Assembly: GCA_934525405.1 (NCBI GenBank)
Contig: CAKSZF010000004.1
Location: 1 to 64,000, forward strand
Direction: 5' to 3'
DNA from: an uncultured Faecalibacterium sp.
Lineage (GTDB): Bacteria > Bacillota > Clostridia > Oscillospirales > Ruminococcaceae
DNA length: 64,000 nucleotides
Notes under the pieces: model-generated
Database searches by the model: none
What the model was told of the DNA's origin: nothing
The model's input: the letters and a program-made list of their open reading frames with translations, nothing else
Translations under genes and position numbers: made by a program
Shown here: piece after piece, positions 8,997-16,172 of the stretch
How positions within the stretch are numbered: position 1 is the stretch's first letter
Layout: each line of letters starts with the position of its first letter

Positions 8997-9123
8997 AACC
9001 TTTAAAAATAGAGGGAGCTGTAAGCTTTGTACTGAACGCAGGCGGTGCAAAGTGTAGCAGTAAACCCCATAAGGCATCATAAAAAGACACCGGAGGCTTT
9101 GCATCAGCTTCCGGTGTTTTTTT
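8997..9123 (+). ncRNA. Candidate small non-coding RNA, about 125 nt
   Basis: A self-contained unit: a good promoter (8962-8990), about 90 nt of sequence, and a strong intrinsic terminator. The predicted 5' end GTACAA (8993-8998) can pair with TTGTAC about 30 nt later, enclosing an AGCT-GTA-AGCT hairpin. I see no open frame with a ribosome binding site; the next coding start (9197) has its own -10 (TACAAT, 9161-9166). It does not match the 6S, SRP, tmRNA or T-box features I know. The call rests on promoter plus terminator. Confidence 0.5.
9087..9123 (+). terminator. Terminator of the candidate small RNA
   Basis: ACACCGGAGGC (9087-9097) pairs with GCTTCCGGTGT (9107-9117) with one G-T wobble, 9-nt loop, followed by seven T. 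Confidence 0.8.
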
Positions 9124-9196
9124 GTGCGCCGCCGGGCTATCTTTTGCAGCGCGGTCATGCTACAATAGAAAGAAAACGTGAATTGCAGGAGGAATT

Positions 9197-10150
9197 ATGG
9201 ATTTTTACGGAACCATCGGCCCTGCCTGTGCCGATGTAAAGCTTTTGCAGCAGATGGTGGAAGCCGGTATGACCGGCATCCGCATGAATCTTTCTCACGG
9301 TCCGCTGGCAGCGCACAAGGACTGGCTGGCGCTGCTGCGCAAAGCCGGGGTCAAAAAGCTACTCATCGATTTGCAGGGGCCGGAACTGCGCATTGGTCGT
9401 CTGCCGCAGCCGCTGTCCCTGACCGCCGGGCAGACCGTGCGTCTGGGCGCGCAGGGCATCCCCTGCCCTGCCGCGCTGGTGCAGGGTGTGCAGTCCGGGC
9501 AGGAGCTGTTGCTGGATGACGGCAAGCTGCTGGCACGGGTGGACACCGCAGAGCCGGATGCGCTCGTGTGCACCGTAGTGCGGGGCGGGGTGCTGCAAAG
9601 CCGCAAAAGTCTGGCAGCACCGGGGGCGGACATCCAAATGCCCACCCTGACCACCGAAGACAAGGAGAACCTTGCCATCGCCGCCGATTGCGGCGTTACC
9701 GGGGTCATGCTGCCCTTTGTGCGCGGCGCTGCGGATATCCGCAGCCTGCGGCAGGCGCTGGCAGAAGCCGGTGCACCCGGGCTGAAGATCCTTGCCAAAA
9801 TTGAAAACCTTGCGGGCGTGCAGGCGCTGCCGGAGTTTTTGCCGTTGGTGGATGAGGTGGTCATTGCCCGGGGCGACCTTGGCAACGCCATGCCCCTGTG
9901 GGAGCTGCCCCGCTGCCAAAAGCAGCTTTCTGCCGCCTGCCGGGCAGCCGGGGTGCCCTTTATGGTGGTGACCCAGATGCTGGACAGTATGCACACCCGG
10001 GCTGTACCCACCCGCGCCGAGGTGAGCGACATCTACAACGCCGTACTGGACGGAGCATCCAGCCTGATGCTCACCGGCGAGACCGCCGCCGGACAGTACC
10101 CGGTGCAGGCCATGGAGTATCTGGTGCGCACCGCCCGCACAGCGATGTGA
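9197..10150 (+). CDS. Pyruvate kinase-like protein lacking the C-terminal domain
   Basis: A 317-residue protein with the pyruvate kinase barrel. Catalytic motifs in order: TIGPA, RMNLSHG (Arg and Asn for phosphate/K+), LQGPELRIG, LAKIEN with the catalytic Lys, ARGDLG with metal ligands, TQMLDSM, PTRAEVSDIYNAVLDG and LTGETA. Ordinary pyruvate kinases are about 470 residues or more; this one stops right after the barrel, so the C-terminal allosteric domain is absent, and the B domain is short. The ATG at 9197 follows CAGGAGG. It may be an unregulated pyruvate kinase or act on a related phosphoenol substrate. Confidence 0.88.
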   Translation: MDFYGTIGPACADVKLLQQMVEAGMTGIRMNLSHGPLAAHKDWLALLRKAGVKKLLIDLQGPELRIGRLPQPLSLTAGQTVRLGAQGIPCPAALVQGVQSGQELLLDDGKLLARVDTAEPDALVCTVVRGGVLQSRKSLAAPGADIQMPTLTTEDKENLAIAADCGVTGVMLPFVRGAADIRSLRQALAEAGAPGLKILAKIENLAGVQALPEFLPLVDEVVIARGDLGNAMPLWELPRCQKQLSAACRAAGVPFMVVTQMLDSMHTRAVPTRAEVSDIYNAVLDGASSLMLTGETAAGQYPVQAMEYLVRTARTAM

Positions 10151-10217
10151 CAGGAGCTGATTCAGAATGCCCTCCGCTGCGCTCTGGGCATTTTTAGCGG
10201 AAAGACTATTTATATTT

Positions 10218-10257
10218 GCCAATCGGGAAAATCTGCGGATTTTCCCGATTGGCCTTT
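10218..10257 (+). terminator. Terminator after the pyruvate kinase-like gene
   Basis: A perfect 15-bp inverted repeat (10218-10232 and 10239-10253, 6-nt loop) followed by CTTTTC. Confidence 0.85.
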
Positions 10258-10377
10258 TCACGGAAGGGTCTTAGCGGAAGATATTTTTTCGCAAAAAACG
10301 GCAGGGGGATAGCATCTTTTGTCTGCTTCCTGTATAATACAGGTAAAATCAACTGAAGTCAGAAAGGTTTATCGTTT

Positions 10378-11310
10378 ATGGGCATCGTAGTCATCGGAGC
10401 TGTTTTTGTAGATATCAAGGGCTATCCCCTTTCCACCTATATCCCCGGCGGGCGCAACGCCGGACGCATCGAGCAGGTACACGGCGGTGTGAGCCGCAAT
10501 GTGGTGGAGGATATCGCCAACGTAGAGCTGCGCCCCACCTTTGTGGGTCTGGTGGACGACACCGGCATGGGACAGGACGTCATCGACAAGCTGGCAAAAC
10601 ACAAGGTCAACACCCGCTTTATCCAGAAAAAGCCGGACGGCATGGGCACATGGCTGGCCATTTTTGACAACGACGGCGATGTGCACGCCGCCATCTCCAA
10701 GCGGCCGGACACCACCCCGCTGACCGGTCTGCTGCAGGAGCAGGGCGACGCCATTTTTGCAGACTGCGATTCCATTGCGCTGGAACTGGACCTCGAAAAA
10801 GAAACGGTGAAGCAGACCCTGCGCTACGCCAAAAAGTACGGCAAAAAGGTGTTTGCCGTAGTCTCCAACATGAGCATCGCCATGGAGCGGCGGGATTTTT
10901 TGCAGCAGATCGATTGTTTCGTCTGTAACCAGCAGGAGGCCGGGCTGCTGTTCTCGGACGACTACGACCACCTTTCCCCGGACGAGATGTGCCGGGTGCT
11001 CACGGGCAACGTGCGCAGCGCCAACATTCCCAGCATGGTGGTGACCATGGGCGGTCAGGGCGCGGTATACGCCTGTGCGGACGGCAGCTGCGGCATCGTG
11101 CCCGCCAAAAAGGTGGATGTCATGGACACCACCGGCGCGGGGGACGCCTTCTTTGCGGGCACGGTCATCGGCCTGACCTACGGCAAAACGCTGGCAGAAT
11201 CCTGCGAGATCGGCAGCCGTCTTGCTGCTTCGGTCATCTGCATTACCGAGAACGTCTGTCCCCGCTTCCGCCCGCAGGAGTTCGGGCTGGATGTACCGGT
11301 AGTGGACTGA
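10378..11310 (+). CDS. PfkB-family carbohydrate/nucleoside kinase
   Basis: A 310-residue ribokinase-type sugar kinase. The N-terminal GGVSRNVVEDIANV segment matches the substrate-binding GG region of the family, and DTTGAGDAFFAG (residues about 244-255) carries the catalytic Asp and anion hole. VVTMGGQGAVY is the ATP-site strand. Preferred sugar cannot be told. A TATAAT box lies at about 10332-10337 without a clear -35. The start ATG at 10378 has AGAAAGG upstream. Confidence 0.92.
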   Translation: MGIVVIGAVFVDIKGYPLSTYIPGGRNAGRIEQVHGGVSRNVVEDIANVELRPTFVGLVDDTGMGQDVIDKLAKHKVNTRFIQKKPDGMGTWLAIFDNDGDVHAAISKRPDTTPLTGLLQEQGDAIFADCDSIALELDLEKETVKQTLRYAKKYGKKVFAVVSNMSIAMERRDFLQQIDCFVCNQQEAGLLFSDDYDHLSPDEMCRVLTGNVRSANIPSMVVTMGGQGAVYACADGSCGIVPAKKVDVMDTTGAGDAFFAGTVIGLTYGKTLAESCEIGSRLAASVICITENVCPRFRPQEFGLDVPVVD

Positions 11311-11354
11311 CGATTTAAACGGTTGGATTTTTGCGCAAAAACGCATTTTCCCCC

Positions 11355-11383
11355 TTGACAGGAGCGGCAGTTTCTGGTATCAA
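11355..11383 (+). promoter_or_regulatory. Promoter of the riboswitch-oadBG unit
   Basis: TTGACA (11355-11360) and TATCAA (11378-11383) with a 17-bp spacer. Transcription would start just before the aptamer. Confidence 0.75.
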
Positions 11384-11389
11384 TAAAAA

Positions 11390-11507
11390 TGATAAAGGGG
11401 AGTAAAGGGCAGCCCGCCGGTCAAGGCTTTTTCCGGCAGGCCGCTGCATGGCAGCGTCATCACGGCAGCAATGCCCGATGTCATGTGTTCGCTTGAGACT
11501 TTTGTCA
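11390..11507 (+). promoter_or_regulatory. yybP-ykoY-like cation riboswitch (copy 1)
   Basis: Closing helix: TGATAAAG (11390-11397) pairs with CTTTTGTCA (11499-11507). Inside it are GGGGAGTA (11397-11404), GTCATCACGGC (about 11456-11466) and TTGAGAC (11493-11499). GGGGAGTA with a terminal GAGAC..TTT are the marks I know from the yybP-ykoY manganese riboswitch. The 3' strand of the closing helix is also the first half of the terminator at 11495-11540, so ligand binding should favour read-through. A second copy with the same core lies at 22804-22920. Because both targets look like sodium-linked transporters, another cation-sensing class is possible. Confidence 0.65.
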
Positions 11508-11540
11508 CAGATCTTACGCTGTGGCAAGGGTCTCTTTTTT
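11495..11540 (+). terminator. Riboswitch-linked transcription terminator
   Basis: A 16-bp stem without mismatches when G-U pairs are allowed (11495-11510 with 11519-11534, 8-nt loop), followed by six T. It lies 41 nt before the oadB-like start and shares its 5' arm with the aptamer closing helix. Confidence 0.85.
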
Positions 11541-11580
11541 CTTGCCGCAGCATCAGAACAAAAGGAGGCAGAAAAACAAT

Positions 11581-12711
11581 ATGAATTTCTGGAACACATT
11601 CGCCGCGCTCTTTTCAAACTTCGGGGCGCTGACATGGCAGATGGTGGTCATGTGGGGCATCGGTGCCCTGCTTATTTACCTTGCCATCGTCAAAAAGATG
11701 GAGCCCAGTCTGCTGCTGCCCATGGGGTTCGGCGCCATTCTGGTCAACCTTCCCGCATCCGGTGCCATCACGCAGGGAGACACCGTTGGCCCCATCTCTG
11801 CCCTGTTTGAGGCGGGGATGTCCAACGAGCTGTTCCCGCTGCTGCTGTTCATCGGCATTGGTGCCATGATCGATTTTGGCCCGCTGCTGGAAAAGCCGTG
11901 GCTCATGCTGTTTGGCGCAGCGGCACAGTTCGGCATCTTTTTCACCCTGTTTCTGGCCGGATTCTTCTTTGATATGAAGGACGCCGCGTCCATTGCGGTC
12001 ATCGGCGCTGCCGACGGCCCCACCGCCATTTTTGTGGCAAACACCCTGAAATCCCAGTATCTGGGCGCCATTATGGTGGCGGCTTACAGCTACATGGCGC
12101 TGGTGCCCATCGTGCAGCCGCCGGTCATCCGGTTGCTGACCACCCAGAAGGAGCGCCGCATCCGTATGCCCTACGAAAAAGGCAATGTCACCCAGCTGAC
12201 CAAGATCCTGTTCCCCGTTGTGGTCACAGTGGTCGCCGGTCTGGTAGCCCCGGCCAGCGTGGCGCTGGTGGGCTTTTTGATGTTCGGCAACCTGCTGCGG
12301 GAATGCGGGGTGCTGAACTCCCTGAGTGAGACCGCCCAGAACGTACTGGCAAACCTCATCACCCTGCTGCTGGGTCTGACCGTTGCCGGGCAGATGACCG
12401 CTGACAAGTTCGTCCGGCCGGATACTTTGCTCATCATGGCGCTGGGTCTTGTGGCCTTTATCTTTGATACCGCTAGCGGCATGCTGTTCGCCAAGCTGCT
12501 GAACCTGTTCCTGCCCGAGGGCAAAAAGCTGAACCCCATGATCGGCGCGGCAGGCATTTCGGCCTTCCCCATGAGCGGACGCGTAGTCAACAAGATGGGT
12601 CTGGCCGAGGACAGCCAGAATTTCCTGCTGATGTACTCCATCAGCGTCAACGTTTCCGGGCAGATCGCATCCGTCCTTGCCGGCGGACTGATCCTTTCCC
12701 TGATGGCTTAA
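11581..12711 (+). CDS. Sodium ion-translocating decarboxylase beta-subunit-like (OadB) protein
   Basis: A 376-residue integral membrane protein of the OadB/GcdB/MmdB family. Family segments include LLPMGFGAILVNLP, IGIGAMIDFGPLL, SIAVIGAADGPTAIFVANTL (the conserved Asp of the sodium path lies in GAADGPTAIF) and GAAGISAFPMSGRVV near the end. In decarboxylase complexes this subunit couples carboxybiotin decarboxylation to Na+ export. No alpha subunit or biotin carrier is encoded nearby, so this is an orphan pump subunit. The ATG at 11581 follows AAAGGAGG. It is controlled by the leader at 11390-11540. Confidence 0.9.
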   Translation: MNFWNTFAALFSNFGALTWQMVVMWGIGALLIYLAIVKKMEPSLLLPMGFGAILVNLPASGAITQGDTVGPISALFEAGMSNELFPLLLFIGIGAMIDFGPLLEKPWLMLFGAAAQFGIFFTLFLAGFFFDMKDAASIAVIGAADGPTAIFVANTLKSQYLGAIMVAAYSYMALVPIVQPPVIRLLTTQKERRIRMPYEKGNVTQLTKILFPVVVTVVAGLVAPASVALVGFLMFGNLLRECGVLNSLSETAQNVLANLITLLLGLTVAGQMTADKFVRPDTLLIMALGLVAFIFDTASGMLFAKLLNLFLPEGKKLNPMIGAAGISAFPMSGRVVNKMGLAEDSQNFLLMYSISVNVSGQIASVLAGGLILSLMA

Positions 12712-12724
12712 CGGAGGTACCTTT

Positions 12725-12853
12725 ATGCTTCATCTTTCTTCCTGGATGACCACCCTGCCCATGATGCTCATCGGCATGACCGGTATCCTGCTGGTCATCG
12801 GCTTTCTCGTGCTGGTTGTGATGGCGCTGAACTGCCTCACCCGCCGCAAGTAA
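12725..12853 (+). CDS. Small OadG-like single-span membrane protein (42 aa)
   Basis: A 42-residue frame starting at an ATG 6 nt after GGAGGT and 13 nt after the oadB-like stop. It has one long hydrophobic helix (LIGMTGILLVIGFLVLVVM, residues 15-33) and a basic tail ending TRRK. The GM-x-V/I-hydrophobic pattern and the place behind oadB fit the gamma subunit OadG of sodium-pump decarboxylases, which has one membrane span, although it is shorter than usual. Real coding status is supported by the ribosome binding site and operon position. Confidence 0.75.
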   Translation: MLHLSSWMTTLPMMLIGMTGILLVIGFLVLVVMALNCLTRRK

Positions 12854-12949
12854 GAGCAAAAAATAGGATAAGCAAGCCGCCCAGGAGGATCTGCGGATCT
12901 TCCCGGGCGGCTTTTTTCACAGGCGCAGACGGCGCTGCTTTTGCTGGAT

Positions 12950-13780
12950 TCATCCCCGGGCGTCCTGCCGGGTGGTGTGGAAGTACTCCTTGGGGGTCAT
13001 GCCGTACTCCTTTTTAAAGGCGCGGAAAAAGTGGTTGTAACCGCCAAAGCCGCTGGTCTTGTACACCTCGGTGATGGGCAGCCCCTGCTCGATGAGGGTG
13101 CAGCAGCGGTCTAACCGCGCCTTTACGATATAGCGGTGCACCGTCTGCCCGGTCTGGCGTTTAAATTCCCGGGCAATATGTTCCCGGGAAACGAAAAACT
13201 CCTTTTCCAGCCGCTCCAGCGTCAGTTCCTCGGTAAGGTGCGCCTGAATAAACAAAAACACCTCGTCCAGCATCAGGTGGTGGCGGCTGACCGATGCGGT
13301 GTGGAACTCCGCATGGATGCAGGCACGCAGCGCCAGCACCACGAACATTTGCAGAATACCGTGCTCGAACACCGCTGCACCGAACTGGGTGCGCTCCTGC
13401 GGGAGCATCAGCAGCTTCCGGGCAAGGTTTTTCAGCAGCATATAGATCTGGCTGTCCGGGCGCACAGCCACCTGCCGGAAGGGCACCACGTTGAAGCTTT
13501 TTTCAAGGTCGGTATCTGCGTCCGAAAGCTGCGCCAGCGTCTGGGGGGACAGCTGCACCCGAATAAGTTCCAGCGGGCCGTAAGCACCGGCGTATTCCAG
13601 TCTGCCGCCCTGACCGGGCTTGAAGATGATGAGATTCTGCTGCTGTGCGGGCAGCACCACCTCGCTGCACCGGAACACACCGCTGCCCCGCATGACCAGA
13701 AACAAATCATAATACGCGCCGGAATAAAATTCCCGGACGGCGCTCTGCTCAAAAAGATAACGCTTGGCTGTATAATTCAC
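12950..13780 (-). CDS. AraC-family transcriptional regulator
   Basis: About 276 residues: an N-terminal cupin-like sensing domain (residues 1-150) and a C-terminal double helix-turn-helix with LTLERLEKEFFVSREHIARE and TSGFGGYNHFFRAFKKEYGM, ending TPKEYF. The best ribosome binding site (ATGGAGGAC) precedes a GTG at 13780; an ATG at 13795 within that site and a longer frame to 13888 are alternatives. It is divergent from the GPH symporter operon and is probably its regulator. Confidence 0.92.
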   Translation of the reverse strand: MNYTAKRYLFEQSAVREFYSGAYYDLFLVMRGSGVFRCSEVVLPAQQQNLIIFKPGQGGRLEYAGAYGPLELIRVQLSPQTLAQLSDADTDLEKSFNVVPFRQVAVRPDSQIYMLLKNLARKLLMLPQERTQFGAAVFEHGILQMFVVLALRACIHAEFHTASVSRHHLMLDEVFLFIQAHLTEELTLERLEKEFFVSREHIAREFKRQTGQTVHRYIVKARLDRCCTLIEQGLPITEVYKTSGFGGYNHFFRAFKKEYGMTPKEYFHTTRQDARG

Positions 13781-13855
13781 CAAAAAGTCCTCCATGAAAC
13801 TGTCATGTGTAACAGATTGTTGTACACAACAGAAAAGTACAACTGTTATAATTGC

Positions 13856-13884
13856 ATAATACATCAATATGCGATAGTTTTCAA
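13856..13884 (-). promoter_or_regulatory. Promoter of the AraC-type regulator gene
   Basis: Minus-strand TTGAAA (13884-13879) and TATTAT (13861-13856), 17-bp spacer. An inverted repeat CATCAAT/ATTGATG (13862-13868 and 13902-13908) overlaps the spacer and could be an AraC site. On the plus strand TATAAT at 13920-13925 is the likely -10 of the divergent operon, without a clear -35, as expected for an activated promoter. Confidence 0.6.
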
Positions 13885-13994
13885 TCATTTTTTGGATATG
13901 TATTGATGAAAAATTAACGTATAATGTAAACGTAGAAAAGAGACTTGTGCGAAAAGTCTCGTGGTTTCACTGTTTTTAAGGAGGATAAAACACA

Positions 13995-15383
13995 ATGGAC
14001 CAGAAAAAGACCGTCCGACCCTTCTCCATGAAGGACAAGATCGGCTATACGCTGGGCGATCTGGGCTGCTGCTTCACCGAGCAGTACCGCGCCATGTATC
14101 TGTCGATCTTCTACACCCTGATCCTGCAGGTCAACCCCTTCCACGTGGGTATCCTGCTGCTGGTCACCAAGATCTGGGATGCCGTGAACGACCCCATCAT
14201 CGGTGCCATCGTGGACTCCCGCAAGGCCACCAAGGGCGGCAAGTTCATCCCTTGGATCCGCGCCTTCTCCTTCCCCATGGCAGTGCTGTGCATGCTGGGC
14301 TTTGTCAATGTGGGCAACATCAACTACGGCCTGCGTCTGGCCTACATGTTCGTCACCTACGTTCTGTACGAGGCGCTGTACACCTGCGTCAACGTGCCCT
14401 TCGGCACCCTGTCCAGCGTGATGACCGATGATGTCAGCCAGCGCACCGCACTGTCCCGCTACCGCAGCCTTGGCGGCACCATCTTCATGACCGTCATGGT
14501 CATGATCGGCCCCCTGTTCCTGTATGTGGACAACAAGCCCGTGGCTGGCCGCTTCCTGATGCTGGCCTGCATCTGCGCTATGCTGGGTCTGCTGTGCCTG
14601 CAGATCACCTGCGTATGGTGCAAGGAGCGCGTGGAAGTGCCCGAGCGTCCGCAGGGCGAAAAGCTGAACTACCTGCACGTGCTCAAGGAGATCTCTCACA
14701 ATAAGGCTCTGCTGGGCGTTATGTTCTTCAGCCTGACCGGCATGATCGGTGCTTCCGTGGTCAACGGTCTGAACACCTACCTGTATAAGGACTTCTTCGG
14801 CAACGTTAAAATTCAGGCTGTCTCCGGTATGCTGAGCGTGCTGTACGCTGTGCTGTCCTTTGCCATCACCCAGCCTCTGGCCAACAAGTTCGGCAAGAAG
14901 GAGTGGTGCTGCATGGGCGCTGGCTTTGCCGCCATCGTGTTCGGCATCCTGTTCTTCTTCCCCGTCCATAACCCCGTGGCCTTCATCGTCATCAACGGTA
15001 TCTGCTATCTGGGCGCTTCCGGTATGCAGGTGCTGATCTGGGCCATGGTCAACGACGCCATCGACTACCATGAGCTGCAGACCGGCGAGCGCAACGAGGG
15101 CATCGTTTACTCCACCTACTCCTTCTTCCGCAAGCTTGCAAGCGCCATTTCCGGCAGCCTGTCCAGCTTTGTGCTGGGTGCCATCGGCTACAACGTTACC
15201 GCAGGCGCTGTGCAGACCGCAGGCGTTGTGAACGCCATCTGGAAGAGCTACACCGGCATCTACTTCCTGGGCTACGGCATTGCAGTTGCCATCCTGTTCT
15301 TCGTCTACCCCCTGACCAAGCAGAAGACTGCTGAGATGCTGACCGAGCTGAAGGCTCGCCGCGCCGCAAAGGAGAGCAAGTAA
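13995..15383 (+). CDS. GPH-family (glycoside-pentoside-hexuronide) MFS transporter
   Basis: A 462-residue, twelve-helix sugar:cation symporter. The start MKDKIGYTLGDLGCCF, the KIWDAVNDPIIGAIVDSRKA loop with the family Asp pairs, and RYRSLGGT are typical of MelB/XynP-like proteins. Expected substrates are glycosides or short pentose oligomers. The start ATG follows AAGGAGG. Four bases separate it from the downstream hydrolase gene, so import and hydrolysis are coupled. Confidence 0.92.
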   Translation: MDQKKTVRPFSMKDKIGYTLGDLGCCFTEQYRAMYLSIFYTLILQVNPFHVGILLLVTKIWDAVNDPIIGAIVDSRKATKGGKFIPWIRAFSFPMAVLCMLGFVNVGNINYGLRLAYMFVTYVLYEALYTCVNVPFGTLSSVMTDDVSQRTALSRYRSLGGTIFMTVMVMIGPLFLYVDNKPVAGRFLMLACICAMLGLLCLQITCVWCKERVEVPERPQGEKLNYLHVLKEISHNKALLGVMFFSLTGMIGASVVNGLNTYLYKDFFGNVKIQAVSGMLSVLYAVLSFAITQPLANKFGKKEWCCMGAGFAAIVFGILFFFPVHNPVAFIVINGICYLGASGMQVLIWAMVNDAIDYHELQTGERNEGIVYSTYSFFRKLASAISGSLSSFVLGAIGYNVTAGAVQTAGVVNAIWKSYTGIYFLGYGIAVAILFFVYPLTKQKTAEMLTELKARRAAKESK

Positions 15384-15386
15384 ACC

Positions 15387-16142
15387 ATGAAGATCTTACA
15401 GGTTCAGTTTAAAAACCGCAATGGCCACACCCTGCGCGGCATCGTGACCCTGCCCGACACCGAGGGCAAGGTACCCTTTGTGGTGCACCTGCACGGCTTT
15501 GCCGGCAGCTGCAGCGGCTACAAGTCCATGTACACCCACCTGTCCCGCGCTCTGGCAGCGCAGGGCATCGGCAGCGCCCGGTTCGATTTCTACGGCAACG
15601 GCGAGAGCGATGGCGAGTTCGAGGATATGAGCTTCGACGGCCTGCACACCGATGCACAGGATATCTTTGCATGGGCAGCTGAGCAGCCCTATGTGGACAG
15701 CGAAAAGCTGTTCCTCTCCGGCCAGAGCATGGGCGGCTACATTGCCGCCTCCTGCGCACCGGTCATCCAGCCCCACGGCCTGATTTTGCTGTGCCCGGGC
15801 GCCGGGATGTGGTTCGGCTGCGCACAGCGCGCCGACGGCGTTGTGCAGACCGGCAAGGACTACACCGACATGGAGGGTCTGTGCTACAAGATGGCCTTTA
15901 ACTACGAGATGGCCAAGCACCCCGATCCCTTTACCGAGGCCAAGGGCTACAACGGCCCGGTGCTGCTGCTGCGCGCCGACGATGACCGTCTGGTGGACGA
16001 GGGCACCTGCAGCCGTTACGCACAGGTGTACACCACACCCGAGGTGGATACCATTGCAGGCGGCGGCCACAACTTTGCCACACTGGCAGCCCGTGCCGCC
16101 GTGGAGGAAAAGACCGCAGCATTCATCAAAGCAAATCTGTAA
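15387..16142 (+). CDS. Alpha/beta hydrolase, cinnamoyl-esterase-like
   Basis: A 251-residue cytoplasmic alpha/beta hydrolase. Nucleophile elbow GQSMGG with Ser114, oxyanion region HGFAGS, acid in LLRADDDRLVDEG (about residue 198) and catalytic His228 in GGGHNF. The opening, with FDFYGNGESDGEFEDM, closely follows bacterial cinnamoyl/feruloyl esterases. It lies directly between the GPH transporter and an enoate-reductase-like flavoenzyme, which supports hydrolysis of an imported ester. Other short esters remain possible. Confidence 0.85.
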   Translation: MKILQVQFKNRNGHTLRGIVTLPDTEGKVPFVVHLHGFAGSCSGYKSMYTHLSRALAAQGIGSARFDFYGNGESDGEFEDMSFDGLHTDAQDIFAWAAEQPYVDSEKLFLSGQSMGGYIAASCAPVIQPHGLILLCPGAGMWFGCAQRADGVVQTGKDYTDMEGLCYKMAFNYEMAKHPDPFTEAKGYNGPVLLLRADDDRLVDEGTCSRYAQVYTTPEVDTIAGGGHNFATLAARAAVEEKTAAFIKANL

Positions 16143-16172
16143 AGCAAAGCGTATCTGCAAGGAGGCTTTTGT

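Noticed and set aside
9197..10150. Pyruvate kinase-like gene as a frameshifted pseudogene
   Set aside because: After the stop there is a terminator within 70 bp and no trace of a C-terminal pyruvate kinase domain in any frame, so the short form appears genuine.
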